Assembly: GCF_902832885.1 (NCBI RefSeq)
Contig: NZ_CADFDK010000009.1
Location: 186,001 to 250,000 of the forward strand
Length of the DNA: 64,000 nt
Direction: 5' to 3'
Origin: Burkholderia seminalis DSM 23518
Lineage (GTDB): Bacteria; Pseudomonadota; Gammaproteobacteria; Burkholderiales; Burkholderiaceae
Each line of letters starts with the position of its first letter. Positions within the stretch are counted from its first letter, which is position 1. Positions 52,899-61,927 of this stretch are shown here, in pieces. The notes beneath the pieces were generated by a model. That model was not told the DNA's origin. It did no database searches and worked only from the letters and a program-made list of their open reading frames with translations. The translations under genes were made by a program, and so were the position numbers.

Positions 52899-54881
52899 TC
52901 ACGCGTCGCGTTCGAGCCGGAACACGCTGACCGCGTCCGACAGCTGCGCGGCCTGGTCGCGCAGCGCGACGGCCGCGCGCTCGGCGTCCGAGATCAGCAT
53001 CGCGTTCTGCTGCGTCGCGTCGCCGATCTGCGTGACGGCGAGGTTGACCTGCTCGATGCCGGTCGATTGCTCGCGCGACGCGGCGCTGATCTCGCCGATC
53101 AGCGTGCGGACCTGGTCGACCCGCGCGACGATCTCGCGCATCGTGCCGCGCGCGGCGTCCGCGATCCGGTAACCCTGTTCGACCGTCGTCGACGATTCGG
53201 CGCTCAGCGCGTCGATCTCCTTGACGGCGGCCGCGCTGCGCTGTGCAAGCGCGCGCACCTCGGCCGCGACCACCGCGAACCCCTTGCCGTGCTCGCCCGC
53301 ACGGGCGGCCTCGACGGCCGCGTTCAGCGCGAGGATGTTGGTCTGGAACGCGATGCCTTCGATCGTACCGGTGATCTCGGCGATCCGGCGCGTCGCGCGG
53401 CCGATGTCGTCCATCGTCGCGGCCACGCGCTGCACCGCGGCGTCGCCGTTCGTCGCGGCGGCCGACGCGTCCGCGACCAGCATGTTGGCTTGCGCCGCAT
53501 GCTCGGCGCTCTGCTGCACGGCGGCGGTGATCTGTTCCATGCTGGCGGCCGTCTGTTCGACGCTGCTCGCCTGCGTCGCGATCCGGGCGGCGATGTCGCC
53601 GCTGCCGGCCGCGATGCCGACCGTGCCGTGCGCGATGTCGGCCGAGCTGTTGCGTACCTGCGCGACGATCCGCGCGAGGCCGTCGCCGATGCCGTCGACC
53701 GCCTGCACGAGCCGGCCGATCTCGTCGTTGCCGGCGCTGCCGCGCGCGTGCGCGCCGTCGCGGATGCGCACGCTGAGATCGCCCGCCGCGTAGCGCTCGG
53801 AGGCGCGGGCGGCGGCTTCCAGCGGCCGGCTCACGACACGCCGCACGACGATCACGAACAGCGTCGCGAACGCCGCGACGAGCACCGCGCCGATCATCAG
53901 GAAGCGGTTGCGGGTGGCGCGCATGGCGGCGAGCAGTTCGTCGTCGAGCGCGATGCCGCCGACGAGCCACTGCCACTGCGGAATCGTCGTGAACGACACG
54001 AATTTCGCGGTCGGGCCGCTGTCGTGCGCGGCCGGGTCGGTCGACGTGTACGCGAGCCGCCCCTGGCCGGCCGCGAGCATCCGCGCATACGGCGCACGCG
54101 TGTCGTCGGCGGGTTGGCCGGCCGCATCGGGATGCACGACGAAGGTGCCGCGCGACGGGCCCTGCGACGCATCGAGCACGAAGTAGTAGCCGTTGTCGCC
54201 GATCTTCAGCGAGCGGATGCCGTCTTCGACGAGCTTGAGTTCGTTGCCGATGTCGAGGCCGACGAACAGCGCGCCGATCACGCGGCCGCTCGCGTCGGTC
54301 ACCGGCTTGTACTGCGTGATGTACGGCCGGCCGAACAGCCTCGCGAGGCCGGTATAGCTGCGCCCGGCGACCAGCGGCGCATACGCGGGCCCGGCGCGGT
54401 CGAGCCGGGTGCCGACGGCGCGCGCGCCGTCCTGCTTCTTCAGCGACGTCGTGATGCGCACGAAATCGTCGCCGTCGCGCGCGAAGATCGTCGCGATCGC
54501 GCCGCTTTTCTTCAGGAACTGGTCGGGAATCGCGTAGTCGAGGTCGAGCGGCTGGCCGCCCGCGAGGAGGGTCGGCGCGGCGACGCCGCCGATGTCGACC
54601 GTGCGGGCCGCGTCGAGCGAGAAATCGGCCGGCAGGAAGCTCGCGAACAGCGTCATCGAGCGGTTCGCTTCGGCGGTCAGGGCCTTGTCGAACAGGTCGA
54701 CCATCGCGCGGATCGACTGCTCCTTGTCGGCGATCCGCAGATGGGCTTCTTCAGCGAGCTGCTGGCCGGCGAAATGGGCGAGCGTCCACGCGAACACGGT
54801 AAACAGCAGGGCGACGAGCACGCACGCCAGCGCGGCCAGACGCGCGCCGACGCTCACCCGGCCCAATTGGGTCGATCTCAT
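52899..54881 (-). CDS. Methyl-accepting chemotaxis protein with Cache sensor
   Basis: A 660-residue chemoreceptor: first membrane helix (about 14-38), periplasmic Cache-type domain (about 40-320, with [27 protein letters not shown] and [11 protein letters not shown]), second helix (about 325-350), HAMP (about 350-405), and the methyl-accepting domain with the hairpin tip [32 protein letters not shown]. It signals ligand binding to CheA/CheW. No NWETF-type C-terminal pentapeptide for CheR/CheB tethering. Ligand unknown. The start at 54881 avoids an extra upstream segment. Confidence 0.95.
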   Translation of the reverse strand: MRSTQLGRVSVGARLAALACVLVALLFTVFAWTLAHFAGQQLAEEAHLRIADKEQSIRAMVDLFDKALTAEANRSMTLFASFLPADFSLDAARTVDIGGVAAPTLLAGGQPLDLDYAIPDQFLKKSGAIATIFARDGDDFVRITTSLKKQDGARAVGTRLDRAGPAYAPLVAGRSYTGLARLFGRPYITQYKPVTDASGRVIGALFVGLDIGNELKLVEDGIRSLKIGDNGYYFVLDASQGPSRGTFVVHPDAAGQPADDTRAPYARMLAAGQGRLAYTSTDPAAHDSGPTAKFVSFTTIPQWQWLVGGIALDDELLAAMRATRNRFLMIGAVLVAAFATLFVIVVRRVVSRPLEAAARASERYAAGDLSVRIRDGAHARGSAGNDEIGRLVQAVDGIGDGLARIVAQVRNSSADIAHGTVGIAAGSGDIAARIATQASSVEQTAASMEQITAAVQQSAEHAAQANMLVADASAAATNGDAAVQRVAATMDDIGRATRRIAEITGTIEGIAFQTNILALNAAVEAARAGEHGKGFAVVAAEVRALAQRSAAAVKEIDALSAESSTTVEQGYRIADAARGTMREIVARVDQVRTLIGEISAASREQSTGIEQVNLAVTQIGDATQQNAMLISDAERAAVALRDQAAQLSDAVSVFRLERDA

Positions 54882-55042
54882 GAAACATCCTGAGTGGGGA
54901 GAGTGAGAGGGGCGGAACGCACGCGTCACCGCAGTCCGTAAGGAAAACGGCAGATTCGGCGAAATCTTTAGCGGGACGAAGCCGGCGGCGCCGCGAACGG
55001 GCGTTGCCGGAGGTCGGCGGCGCGCGTCGGCCGGTCAGCGGG

Positions 55043-55474
55043 TCAGTGCGTCACGAGCCACGCGACGGCCAGGTAGCGGCCGACTTTCGCGATCGTCACG
55101 ATGACGAGAAAGGTCGGCAGCGGCTCGCGCAGCACGCCGGCGATCATTGTCAGCGGATCGCCGATGACCGGCGCCCAGCTGAGCAGCAGCGACCAGCGGC
55201 CGTAGCGCCCGTACCAGCGCTCGGCGCGCGCGAGCGCGGACGGCTTGACCGGAAACCAGCGGCGGTCGCGGAAGTGCTCGATGCCGCGCCCGAGCGCCCA
55301 GTTGATCACCGAGCCGGCGACGTTGCCGATGCTCGCGACGAGCACCAGCGCCCACACGGGTTCGCGCCCGGCGAGCAGCAGGCCCGCGAGCACGGCTTCG
55401 GACTGGAGCGGGAACAGGGTCGCGGCGACCATCGACACGGCGAACAGGCCGCCGTAAGTGAGCAATTCGGACAT
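55043..55474 (-). CDS. YqaA/SNARE-associated-like small membrane protein
   Basis: A 143-residue membrane protein with about four transmembrane helices, resembling YqaA and DedA relatives. FPLQSEAVLAGLLLAGREPVWALVLVASIGNVAGSVINWALGRG and SWAPVIGDPLTMIAGVLREPLPTFLVIVTIAKVGRYLAVAWLV show the conserved E, GN..G and GD..T motifs. DedA relatives affect membrane energetics or lipid flipping; the exact role of this group is not established. Monocistronic. Confidence 0.88.
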   Translation of the reverse strand: MSELLTYGGLFAVSMVAATLFPLQSEAVLAGLLLAGREPVWALVLVASIGNVAGSVINWALGRGIEHFRDRRWFPVKPSALARAERWYGRYGRWSLLLSWAPVIGDPLTMIAGVLREPLPTFLVIVTIAKVGRYLAVAWLVTH

Positions 55475-55535
55475 CGCGCGATTGTACCGGCCGAATGCCG
55501 ACCGGCCCGGATCAGGCGATCACGGGCGCACGATG

Positions 55536-56711
55536 CTAGGTGGCGCCGGTCGTGCCGAACAGCAGGTGCGAGATCAACGATTTGTCGACCGGTTCGTCGT
55601 TGAGCGTGCTGGCGAGCAGTTCGCCCGCGAGTTGCTGCGGCGAGAACACCATGTCGGGTTTCAGCAGGCGCAGCCGTTCGAGGTTGCGCTGCTGGTTCAC
55701 GAGCGCGACCGTTCGCACCGTCGACGCGATCTCGCGGATCGCGAGGATGACGAACGCGTTTTCGGCGTCGTCGGAGCGCAGCGCGAGCACGGCACGCGCG
55801 GTCGCCGCGCCGGCGCTTTCCAGCACCGCATGATCGGCCGCGTCGCCGACGATCAGGTCGGTCGAGGCCGCGTAGTTGTGCTCGACGCCGGCCGGCACGA
55901 CGACGGTCACCGCGTAGCCGCGCTTGCGCAGCCCGTCGTGTACCGCGTGCGCAACCGGCGTCGCGCCGACGATCAGGAAATGATGCTTGCGGATCACGTT
56001 CGACAGGCCTCCCTTGACGATCCGTTTCAGATTGCCGCCGATCACGGGGCCGACGACCGCGCTGATCGATGTCGCGAACACGGTGATGCCGAGCACGATC
56101 ACCGAGGCGGTGAACAGCCGCGCGGTCGGCGCGTGCGGGACGATGTCGCCGTAGCCGACCGTCGACATCGACACGATCGAGAAATAGACGGCGGTGGCGA
56201 GATCGTGGACGGGCGGCGTGAATTCGTCGCCGAGGTACAGCACGCCGAAGGTCGCGTAGATCAGCAGCGACACGATGCTCAGCAACGCGAACAGGCTGCT
56301 CGCGGCGATGCTCGCGCGGTCGAAGTGCCGCCAGTAATAGAGCAGCGCGACGACCAGCACGGCCGTGTAGACGAACACCGCGTGGCTGCGATAGCCGCCG
56401 AGCATGCTGATCGCGGCGGCCGCGACCAGCAGCACGATTGACAGCACCCACGCGACGCGGGCGCGTAGCACGATGCCGATGGCCATCGTCGCGAGGCCGG
56501 CCGCGACGACGACTTGCGGCAGCACGACGAGCCCCGCGGTGTCGACGAGGTTCAGCGCATCGGCGAGCCACGCGTGATGCAGGCCGAGCCGCGCATGCTC
56601 GACGACGGGGCGCAGCACCATCAACGCATCGAGCGCGAGAAGGAGGGCGAGATACCAGTGCAGGCCGATCGGCGCGAACAGGCGCCGCAGGCGGGTAGTG
56701 ACGTGCTTCAT
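55536..56711 (-). CDS. Voltage-gated-type K+ channel with RCK/TrkA-N domain (Kch-like)
   Basis: A 391-residue channel. About six membrane segments precede the pore loop YFSIVSMSTVGYGDIVPHAP, whose TVGYGD filter is potassium-selective. A C-terminal TrkA-N-like Rossmann domain (about 245-385; FLIVGATPVAHAVHDGLRKRGYAV) follows and binds a nucleotide or Ca. A strict GxGxxG is degenerate here (GATPVA), so regulation may differ from NAD-binding RCK domains. Monocistronic. Confidence 0.9.
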   Translation of the reverse strand: MKHVTTRLRRLFAPIGLHWYLALLLALDALMVLRPVVEHARLGLHHAWLADALNLVDTAGLVVLPQVVVAAGLATMAIGIVLRARVAWVLSIVLLVAAAAISMLGGYRSHAVFVYTAVLVVALLYYWRHFDRASIAASSLFALLSIVSLLIYATFGVLYLGDEFTPPVHDLATAVYFSIVSMSTVGYGDIVPHAPTARLFTASVIVLGITVFATSISAVVGPVIGGNLKRIVKGGLSNVIRKHHFLIVGATPVAHAVHDGLRKRGYAVTVVVPAGVEHNYAASTDLIVGDAADHAVLESAGAATARAVLALRSDDAENAFVILAIREIASTVRTVALVNQQRNLERLRLLKPDMVFSPQQLAGELLASTLNDEPVDKSLISHLLFGTTGAT

Positions 56712-56832
56712 TCAGTCGCCCGGCGGGCCGGGCATGTCCAACGAACCAGCCGCTACCCTAAAGCATTCGGCGAGCGGCTGCTTTTTCGCGGGGCTCGACG
56801 GCGGCCGCGACGAAGCCGGCAGACCGGACCGT

Positions 56833-57489
56833 TCAGTTCCACCCGACCATGATCGCGCCCATTCCGACGAGCAGCCCGCCCGTCACGCGGTTCATCGCGC
56901 GCATCCGCGCCGGCCGCTGCAGCGCGCGGCTCAGCCGGTGCGAGAACAGCGCCATCGACGCGACGCCGCCCGCGAACAGCAACGCGAACGTCGTCGCGAG
57001 CAGCAGGAATTGAAGGTTCAGGCTCCAGTCGGCATTCGGGCTGATGAACTGCGGAAAGAACGACGGAAAGAACAGCAGCGTTTTCGGATTCAGGCCGGAG
57101 GTCGCGACGCCGCGCCAGAACAGCGCGCGGTCGGTGTCGGTGTCCTGCCGGGCGATTGCGGCTCCGGCCGCGGCATCGGTGGACGGAGCGGATGCGTTGG
57201 CCGGCGCCCGGCTGAGCCATTGCCTGGCGCCGAGCCACACGAGATACGCGGCGCCGGCCCAGCGCAGCGCGGTCAAGGCATGCGCGCTGACATGCACCAG
57301 CGAATTCAGGCACAGCGCGGTCAGCGCGAGTTGCAGCAGCACCGCGAGCGTGCCGCCCCACACGCACGGCAGCGCGCGGCGCCAGCCGGCGCGCAGCGCC
57401 TGGTTCATCGTGAGCAGGTTGACGGGACCGGGGGCGTAGATCAGGACGACGGAAGCAGCGAGGAACGACAGATAAAGCTTGAACGACAT
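56833..57489 (-). CDS. LysE/RhtB-family exporter
   Basis: A 218-residue exporter: MSFKLYLSFLAASVVLIYAPGPVNLLTMNQAL contains the APGPVN motif; NPKTLLFFPSFFPQFISP is the second family hallmark; about six membrane helices. The ATG at 57489 gives the family N-terminus; a longer frame upstream is rejected. Divergent from an Lrp/AsnC regulator, which probably activates it in response to an amino acid, as with other LysE-LysG and LysE-Lrp pairs. Confidence 0.92.
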   Translation of the reverse strand: MSFKLYLSFLAASVVLIYAPGPVNLLTMNQALRAGWRRALPCVWGGTLAVLLQLALTALCLNSLVHVSAHALTALRWAGAAYLVWLGARQWLSRAPANASAPSTDAAAGAAIARQDTDTDRALFWRGVATSGLNPKTLLFFPSFFPQFISPNADWSLNLQFLLLATTFALLFAGGVASMALFSHRLSRALQRPARMRAMNRVTGGLLVGMGAIMVGWN

Positions 57490-57774
57490 GACGGGAGTGC
57501 AGGAACAGGGCCGCGGGCACCGGCCCCGCACGCGGTCGGATAGGCGTGCGGGCGGCGGGGAATCGCATGCCTGCGGCCCGGCACCGCAACTCGTGATTGC
57601 GGCCGTGCGTCCCGCTGCGAAGGGGTGGTCGCGGGGAGCGTGCCGGGCAGCAGGCATGGTGAAAATGTATCAAGCGGCCCGGTTAAAAGGCTTCCTGTTT
57701 TCCGGCTAAACGGGCCTGAAACCGGAATCCTGTTCAGCTAGAATGCTGATTTTAAGTAGAAGATTCTTTTCATC

Positions 57775-58257
57775 ATGGCTACCCGCGAACGCACGCCGAG
57801 AACGCTCGACAACCAGGACCGCAAGATCCTGGGCGCATTGCAGAAAAACGCGCGCCTGTCGAACGCCGAACTCGCCGAACAGATCGGCATGTCGACCACC
57901 GCCTGCTGGAACCGCACGCGGCAACTCGAACTCGACGGCTACATCGACGGGTACGTCGCGCTGGTCAACCAGCGCATGCTCGGCTACGCGGACATCGTGA
58001 TCCTCGAAGTCACGCTCGATCGCCACGAGGACGACGCGCTCGCGCGTTTCGGTTCGGAGCTGGCGGCGCTGCCGGAAGTGCTCGAGGCGTATCTGGTGTC
58101 CGGCGAGTACGACTACTGGATCAAGGTCGCGGTGGACGGCACGGCCGGCTACGAGCGCTTCCTGCGCGAAAAGCTGTACCGGATTTCGAGCATCCGCCAC
58201 AGCCGCTCGATGTTCGCGCTGCGCTGCATGAAGGACGTGCCTTCGATCCAGGTGTGA
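57775..58257 (+). CDS. Lrp/AsnC-family transcriptional regulator
   Basis: A 160-residue regulator: AsnC-type helix-turn-helix (NAELAEQIGMSTTACWNRTRQLELDGYIDGYVA) and RAM/asnC ligand domain (about 70-150, with GEYDYWIKVAVDGTAGYERFLREKL). Divergent from the LysE exporter with 285 bp between, the expected target. Effector is presumably an amino acid exported by the pump. Confidence 0.94.
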   Translation: MATRERTPRTLDNQDRKILGALQKNARLSNAELAEQIGMSTTACWNRTRQLELDGYIDGYVALVNQRMLGYADIVILEVTLDRHEDDALARFGSELAALPEVLEAYLVSGEYDYWIKVAVDGTAGYERFLREKLYRISSIRHSRSMFALRCMKDVPSIQV

Positions 58258-58577
58258 TGGGGTGCGGAGGGCGGCCGTCGTTGAAACGACGGCGCGTGCG
58301 GCTGCGGGCGGGGCGCGGAGAAAACCGCCAAAGGGCCGACAGGCAACGCTTGCCGGCAGAGTCGGCAGGCGAGCGCGGAAAACGGATGAATCTTCCGGCG
58401 GCGGCGGTCCGGCGCAATCGTGCGCCGGCTATCGGCCTTGAAGCGGCCTCGAGATGACCTTCAAACGCTCGCGGCGCGGTGAGCTCGGCCGGCCGGCACG
58501 AGCCCGGCCTGTTTCCACGCCGGCACCGCCATGTTCCGATGCCCGACGCAGCGGCCGCTGGCGGCCGGTCGGCCTGC
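58258..58577. other. Gene-free stretch after the Lrp gene
   Basis: A 320-bp region with no supported gene. It contains an 8-bp perfect stem GCCGTCGT/ACGACGGC with loop TGAA (58274-58293), 17 bp after the Lrp stop, likely a terminator stem without a T-run. The rest is GC-rich without recognisable elements. Confidence 0.4.
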
Positions 58578-58721
58578 TCAGCGCGGCAGGCGCGCGTGTG
58601 CTTGCGCGATGATTTCGCAGTTCTCGAGGTGGAGCGCCCACGCTTCTGCAAGCAGCTCGCTCACACGTGCGAGCCAGCCGGTGGATTGGGTGGAACGGTT
58701 GGAGACGTTGGACGTTTGCAT
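58578..58721 (-). CDS. Possible 47-residue small protein
   Basis: A short frame starts MQTSNVSNRSTQSTGWLAR and ends HARLPR. The middle can form an amphipathic helix (VSELLAEAWALHLENCEIIAQ). It has no known domain. Support comes from a good sigma-70 promoter just upstream on the same strand (58762-58790) with an operator-like palindrome at the expected start of transcription, giving a leader of about 34 nt with a GGGG-type ribosome-binding site. It may be a regulated small protein, or the transcript could act as RNA. Confidence 0.42.
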   Translation of the reverse strand: MQTSNVSNRSTQSTGWLARVSELLAEAWALHLENCEIIAQAHARLPR

Positions 58722-58746
58722 GGTGAAGCCCCGTATAGGTGGCGAG

Positions 58747-58790
58747 TTAGGGATAACCCTAATCATAGCGGAGCATCACCGCCTTGTGAA
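58747..58790 (-). promoter_or_regulatory. Promoter with overlapping palindrome for the small ORF
   Basis: On the leftward strand TTCACA (58785-58790), 17 bp, TATGAT (58762-58767). TTAGGG-N4-CCCTAA (58747-58762) overlaps the last base of the -10 and spans +1, a position expected for a repressor. Confidence 0.6.
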
Positions 58791-58953
58791 ATGCGATTTC
58801 GTTATATGAGAATTCCTGACACTTTATGTTGCTGCCGCGCAACATGCATGTCTGACCGCGTTTGCGTCGCGGACAGGCGTGCCGAGGCCGTCCCGGCCAG
58901 GCTTCGCGGGAAGCGGGACAAGGGAAGGCGAGCGTAGGGGAAACGGGGCGCGA

Positions 58954-60612
58954 TTACCGGCCGATCCACCCGAACCGCCAGGACAGTCGCCGCGTCGCGG
59001 CGAGCAGCGCCTGTGCGAGGTCGCTGTCCGGCCCGCGCGGGAAGCCGCGCGACGAGCCGATGATCGCGATCACGAGCCGGATGCTGCCGGTGTGATCGAA
59101 CACGGGCGCGGCGACCGTGCCGATGCCCGGCACCGGCGCGTCGAATGCGAAATCGAGTTCGTCCGCGCGAATCGCCGCGAGCCGCGCACGGAATGCGGCG
59201 TCGTCCGGCGCGGTGCGGCTGCCCGCGAGGCGCACGGGCTCGTTGGCGAGCAGGTCGGCCAGCACGTCCTCGGACATGCCGGACGCGAAGATCCGGCCGA
59301 TCGCCGTATTGACGAGCGACATCACGGTGCCGACCTGCAGGCTCACGTGCTGCGGCCGTGCCGATTCCTCGAGACGGATCACGGTCGGGCCGAGCGGGCC
59401 GAGCGTCGCGGCGGCGACGCTCATGTCGGTCGCGGCGGCCAGCGCGACGATCTCGGCTTCCGCGTCGCGCGTCGGCGACACGCGCTGCATCGCGATCAGG
59501 CCGAGCGCCTGCGCGAGCGGGCCGCCGTCGAAGCAGCCGGCGTCGTCGCGGCTCAGCAGGCCGATCTTCTGCAGGCTGACGAGATGGGGGAACGCCTTCG
59601 CGGCCGGCATGCCGGCTGCCGCCGCGAGATCGCGCAACGGCAGCGCGCGGCCCGCCGACACCAGCGCGAGCAGCAGGTCGCCGGTGCTGTCGAGCGCGTT
59701 GATCCCGCGTTGCGCCTTCGCGTCGTCGGCCAGTGCCGGTGGCACGCGAGCCGGGCCCGCTGCCGGCGCGGGCAGCGGTTCGGCCTGGTTCGCCCTTTCC
59801 GCGCCGAGCGACGCGGTGGCCTGCCGCGCTGCTTCGCGCAAGGCCGTCGCAATCGGGCCGTGCCAGTCGACATCGATCGACCCGCTCGAACCGATCACCG
59901 TCAACGCAAGCTGCAGACGCCCGTGCGCGTCGAGGACGGGCACGCACATCGCGCTGACGCCGGGGCTCGGCCGGTCGATGCCGCGTTCGATGCCGCGTGC
60001 GCGGATCGCCTCGCGTTCGGCCTGCTGCACGTCCGCGTCCGGCGCCGGCTGCACGCCCTCGGCGCCCGCGAGCGTCTCGCCCGCGCCGGCCTGGCTCGCC
60101 GCCATCGCGTCGAGCTGCGCGGGTTCGCCGAATGCGCGGAACACGCGGCCGGTCGCCGTCGTGTCGAGCGACATCACCGAGCCGACGTGCAGGTTCACAT
60201 GCAACGGATAACCACCGTGCTCGATGCGCACGATCGTCGGGCCGAGCGCGCCCGGCACCGACAGCGCGACGCTCAGGCCCACGGCTTCGGCGAGTCGCAC
60301 CGCGTGCGGCAGCGTCGCGCGGTAGGCCGGTTGACGCTCGATCGACATCAGCCCGAGCCGCAGCGACAGCGGGCCCGGCTCGTAGTTGCCGGTGATCGCG
60401 TCGCGCTTCACGAGCGCGAGCCGCGTCAGGCTGACGAGATAGGTATGCGCCTGCGCGGTCGACAGGTCGGCCGCCGCGGCCAGTTCCGACAGCCCGAGCG
60501 GCTTGCGCCGGCGCGCGAGCGCGTCGAGCAGCCGGCCGCCGACCTCGACACTCTGGATGCCGCGCTGCGCCTTGGGCGGCGCATCGTCCGCGCTGACTTC
60601 GTGGTTCTGCAC
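58954..60612 (-). CDS. Tandem-fused double IclR-family regulator
   Basis: A 552-residue protein built from two successive IclR proteins. Each repeat starts with a matching phrase (KAQRGIQSVEVGGRLLDAL; KAQRGINALDSTGDLLLAL), followed by a winged helix (LSELAAAADLSTAQAHTYLVSL; LRDLAAAAGMPAAKAFPHLVSL) and an effector domain. The first repeat runs about 10-270, the second about 290-552. Typical IclR proteins are 250-280 residues and dimeric; this protein would be a single-chain pseudo-dimer. The GTG at 60612 is chosen for its AAGGA site. A perfect 15-bp palindrome at 60708-60722 overlaps the -35 of the divergent operon, so it probably controls the metallo-hydrolase and MFS genes. Confidence 0.88.
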   Translation of the reverse strand: MQNHEVSADDAPPKAQRGIQSVEVGGRLLDALARRRKPLGLSELAAAADLSTAQAHTYLVSLTRLALVKRDAITGNYEPGPLSLRLGLMSIERQPAYRATLPHAVRLAEAVGLSVALSVPGALGPTIVRIEHGGYPLHVNLHVGSVMSLDTTATGRVFRAFGEPAQLDAMAASQAGAGETLAGAEGVQPAPDADVQQAEREAIRARGIERGIDRPSPGVSAMCVPVLDAHGRLQLALTVIGSSGSIDVDWHGPIATALREAARQATASLGAERANQAEPLPAPAAGPARVPPALADDAKAQRGINALDSTGDLLLALVSAGRALPLRDLAAAAGMPAAKAFPHLVSLQKIGLLSRDDAGCFDGGPLAQALGLIAMQRVSPTRDAEAEIVALAAATDMSVAAATLGPLGPTVIRLEESARPQHVSLQVGTVMSLVNTAIGRIFASGMSEDVLADLLANEPVRLAGSRTAPDDAAFRARLAAIRADELDFAFDAPVPGIGTVAAPVFDHTGSIRLVIAIIGSSRGFPRGPDSDLAQALLAATRRLSWRFGWIGR

Positions 60613-60707
60613 GCGATGATTCTTCCTTGACGAAACCCCGCATGGTATCCGACGCCATTTATCGCGCCAGCCCGCAGGTTTACCCGTATTAGACAATAGC
60701 AAGCGAC

Positions 60708-60722
60708 TTTGTCATTGACAAA
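60708..60722. promoter_or_regulatory. Perfect palindrome in divergent IclR/MBL promoter region
   Basis: TTTGTCA, central T, TGACAAA: a perfect 15-bp inverted repeat. It overlaps TTGACA (60715-60720), which is 17 bp from GATGAT (60738-60743), a likely promoter of the rightward metallo-hydrolase gene. It is the probable site for the tandem IclR regulator, able to affect both genes. Confidence 0.72.
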
Positions 60723-60788
60723 TATTCCATGCGGGAAGATGATCCGCTCACTCCCCTCAACACATGGCTCGCAGCCACGGAACGCAAC

Positions 60789-61748
60789 ATGGCCAAAGCA
60801 TTCGCCTCCCAAGCCGATCTGGAAGAGAAGAAAGTCACCTGGACGAAGCTGTCCGAGAACGCCTACGCGTACACCGCCGAAGGCGACCCGAACTCGGGCG
60901 TGATCATCGGCGACGACAGCGTGCTGATCGTCGACACGACCGCGACGCCCGCGATGGCGCAGGACCTGATCGCGAAGATCCGCAGCGTGACCGACAAGCC
61001 GATCAAGCACGTGGTACTGTCGCATTACCACGCGGTGCGCGTGCTCGGCGCGTCCGCGTATTTCGACGAAGGCGCGCAGCACGTGATCGCGAGCCGCGGC
61101 ACGTACGAGATGATCGTCGAGCGCGGTGAGGCCGACATGAAGTCGGAGATCGAACGCTTCCCGCGCCTGTTCGCCGGCGTCGAGACGGTGCCGGGCCTGA
61201 CCTGGCCGACGCTCGTGTTCGAGCGCGAGATCACGCTGTTCCTCGGCAAGCTCGAGGTGAAGATCATGCACGTCGGCTCGGGCCACACGAAGGGCGACAC
61301 GATCGTCTGGCTGCCGTCGCAGAAGGTGCTGTTCTCGGGCGACCTCGTCGAGTACGACGCCGCGTGCTACTGCGGCGATGCGCAGCTCGAACAGTGGCCG
61401 GCCACGCTCGAGGCGCTGCGCGCGCTCGGCGCCGAGAAGCTCGTGCCGGGCCGCGGCCCCGCGCTGCTGAACCCGGCGGAGGTGAACAAGGGCCTCGACT
61501 ACACGAAGGATTTCGTCACGACGCTGCTCGCGCAGGGCCGCAAGGCCGTCGAGCGCAATCTCGACCTGAAGGCGGCGATGGCGCTCACGCGCGAAGCGAT
61601 GGACCCGAAGTTCGGCCACGTGTTCATCTACGAACACTGCCTGCCGTTCGACGTGTCGCGCGCCTTCGACGAAGCGAGCGGCATCGCGCATCCGCGCATC
61701 TGGACCGCGCAGCGCGACAAGGACATGTGGGCCGCGCTGCAGGACTGA
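60789..61748 (+). CDS. MBL-fold metallo-hydrolase, unusual metal motif
   Basis: A 319-residue metallo-beta-lactamase-fold protein. The first metal motif, normally HxHxDH, is here HYHAVR in VLSHYHAVRVLGASA, so the zinc-2 Asp and the following His are replaced. Later elements are recognisable: MHVGSGHTKGDTIVWLPSQKVLFSGDLVEYDAA with the GHTKGD and SGD motifs. It may bind one metal or use a different residue set. The start at 60789 is favoured because ATG 60729 would lie inside the predicted promoter. Linked to two MFS carriers and an IclR regulator, suggesting catabolism of an imported compound. Confidence 0.85.
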   Translation: MAKAFASQADLEEKKVTWTKLSENAYAYTAEGDPNSGVIIGDDSVLIVDTTATPAMAQDLIAKIRSVTDKPIKHVVLSHYHAVRVLGASAYFDEGAQHVIASRGTYEMIVERGEADMKSEIERFPRLFAGVETVPGLTWPTLVFEREITLFLGKLEVKIMHVGSGHTKGDTIVWLPSQKVLFSGDLVEYDAACYCGDAQLEQWPATLEALRALGAEKLVPGRGPALLNPAEVNKGLDYTKDFVTTLLAQGRKAVERNLDLKAAMALTREAMDPKFGHVFIYEHCLPFDVSRAFDEASGIAHPRIWTAQRDKDMWAALQD

Positions 61749-61927
61749 GCGGCACACGACGGCGAGCGCTGACGTAGGCATCGCCGTTTCCCCGACGGTT
61801 GCGGCATCCGCGGCGGCAGTGCGCCGCGGTGCCGGCAGCCGGATCCGGTCTCACAAGAAAGCAGGGCGCACGCACGCCCTCGGAGACTGCCGCGCGCGCG
61901 AATCGCGCGGCCCGTTTGGAGAGAGAC

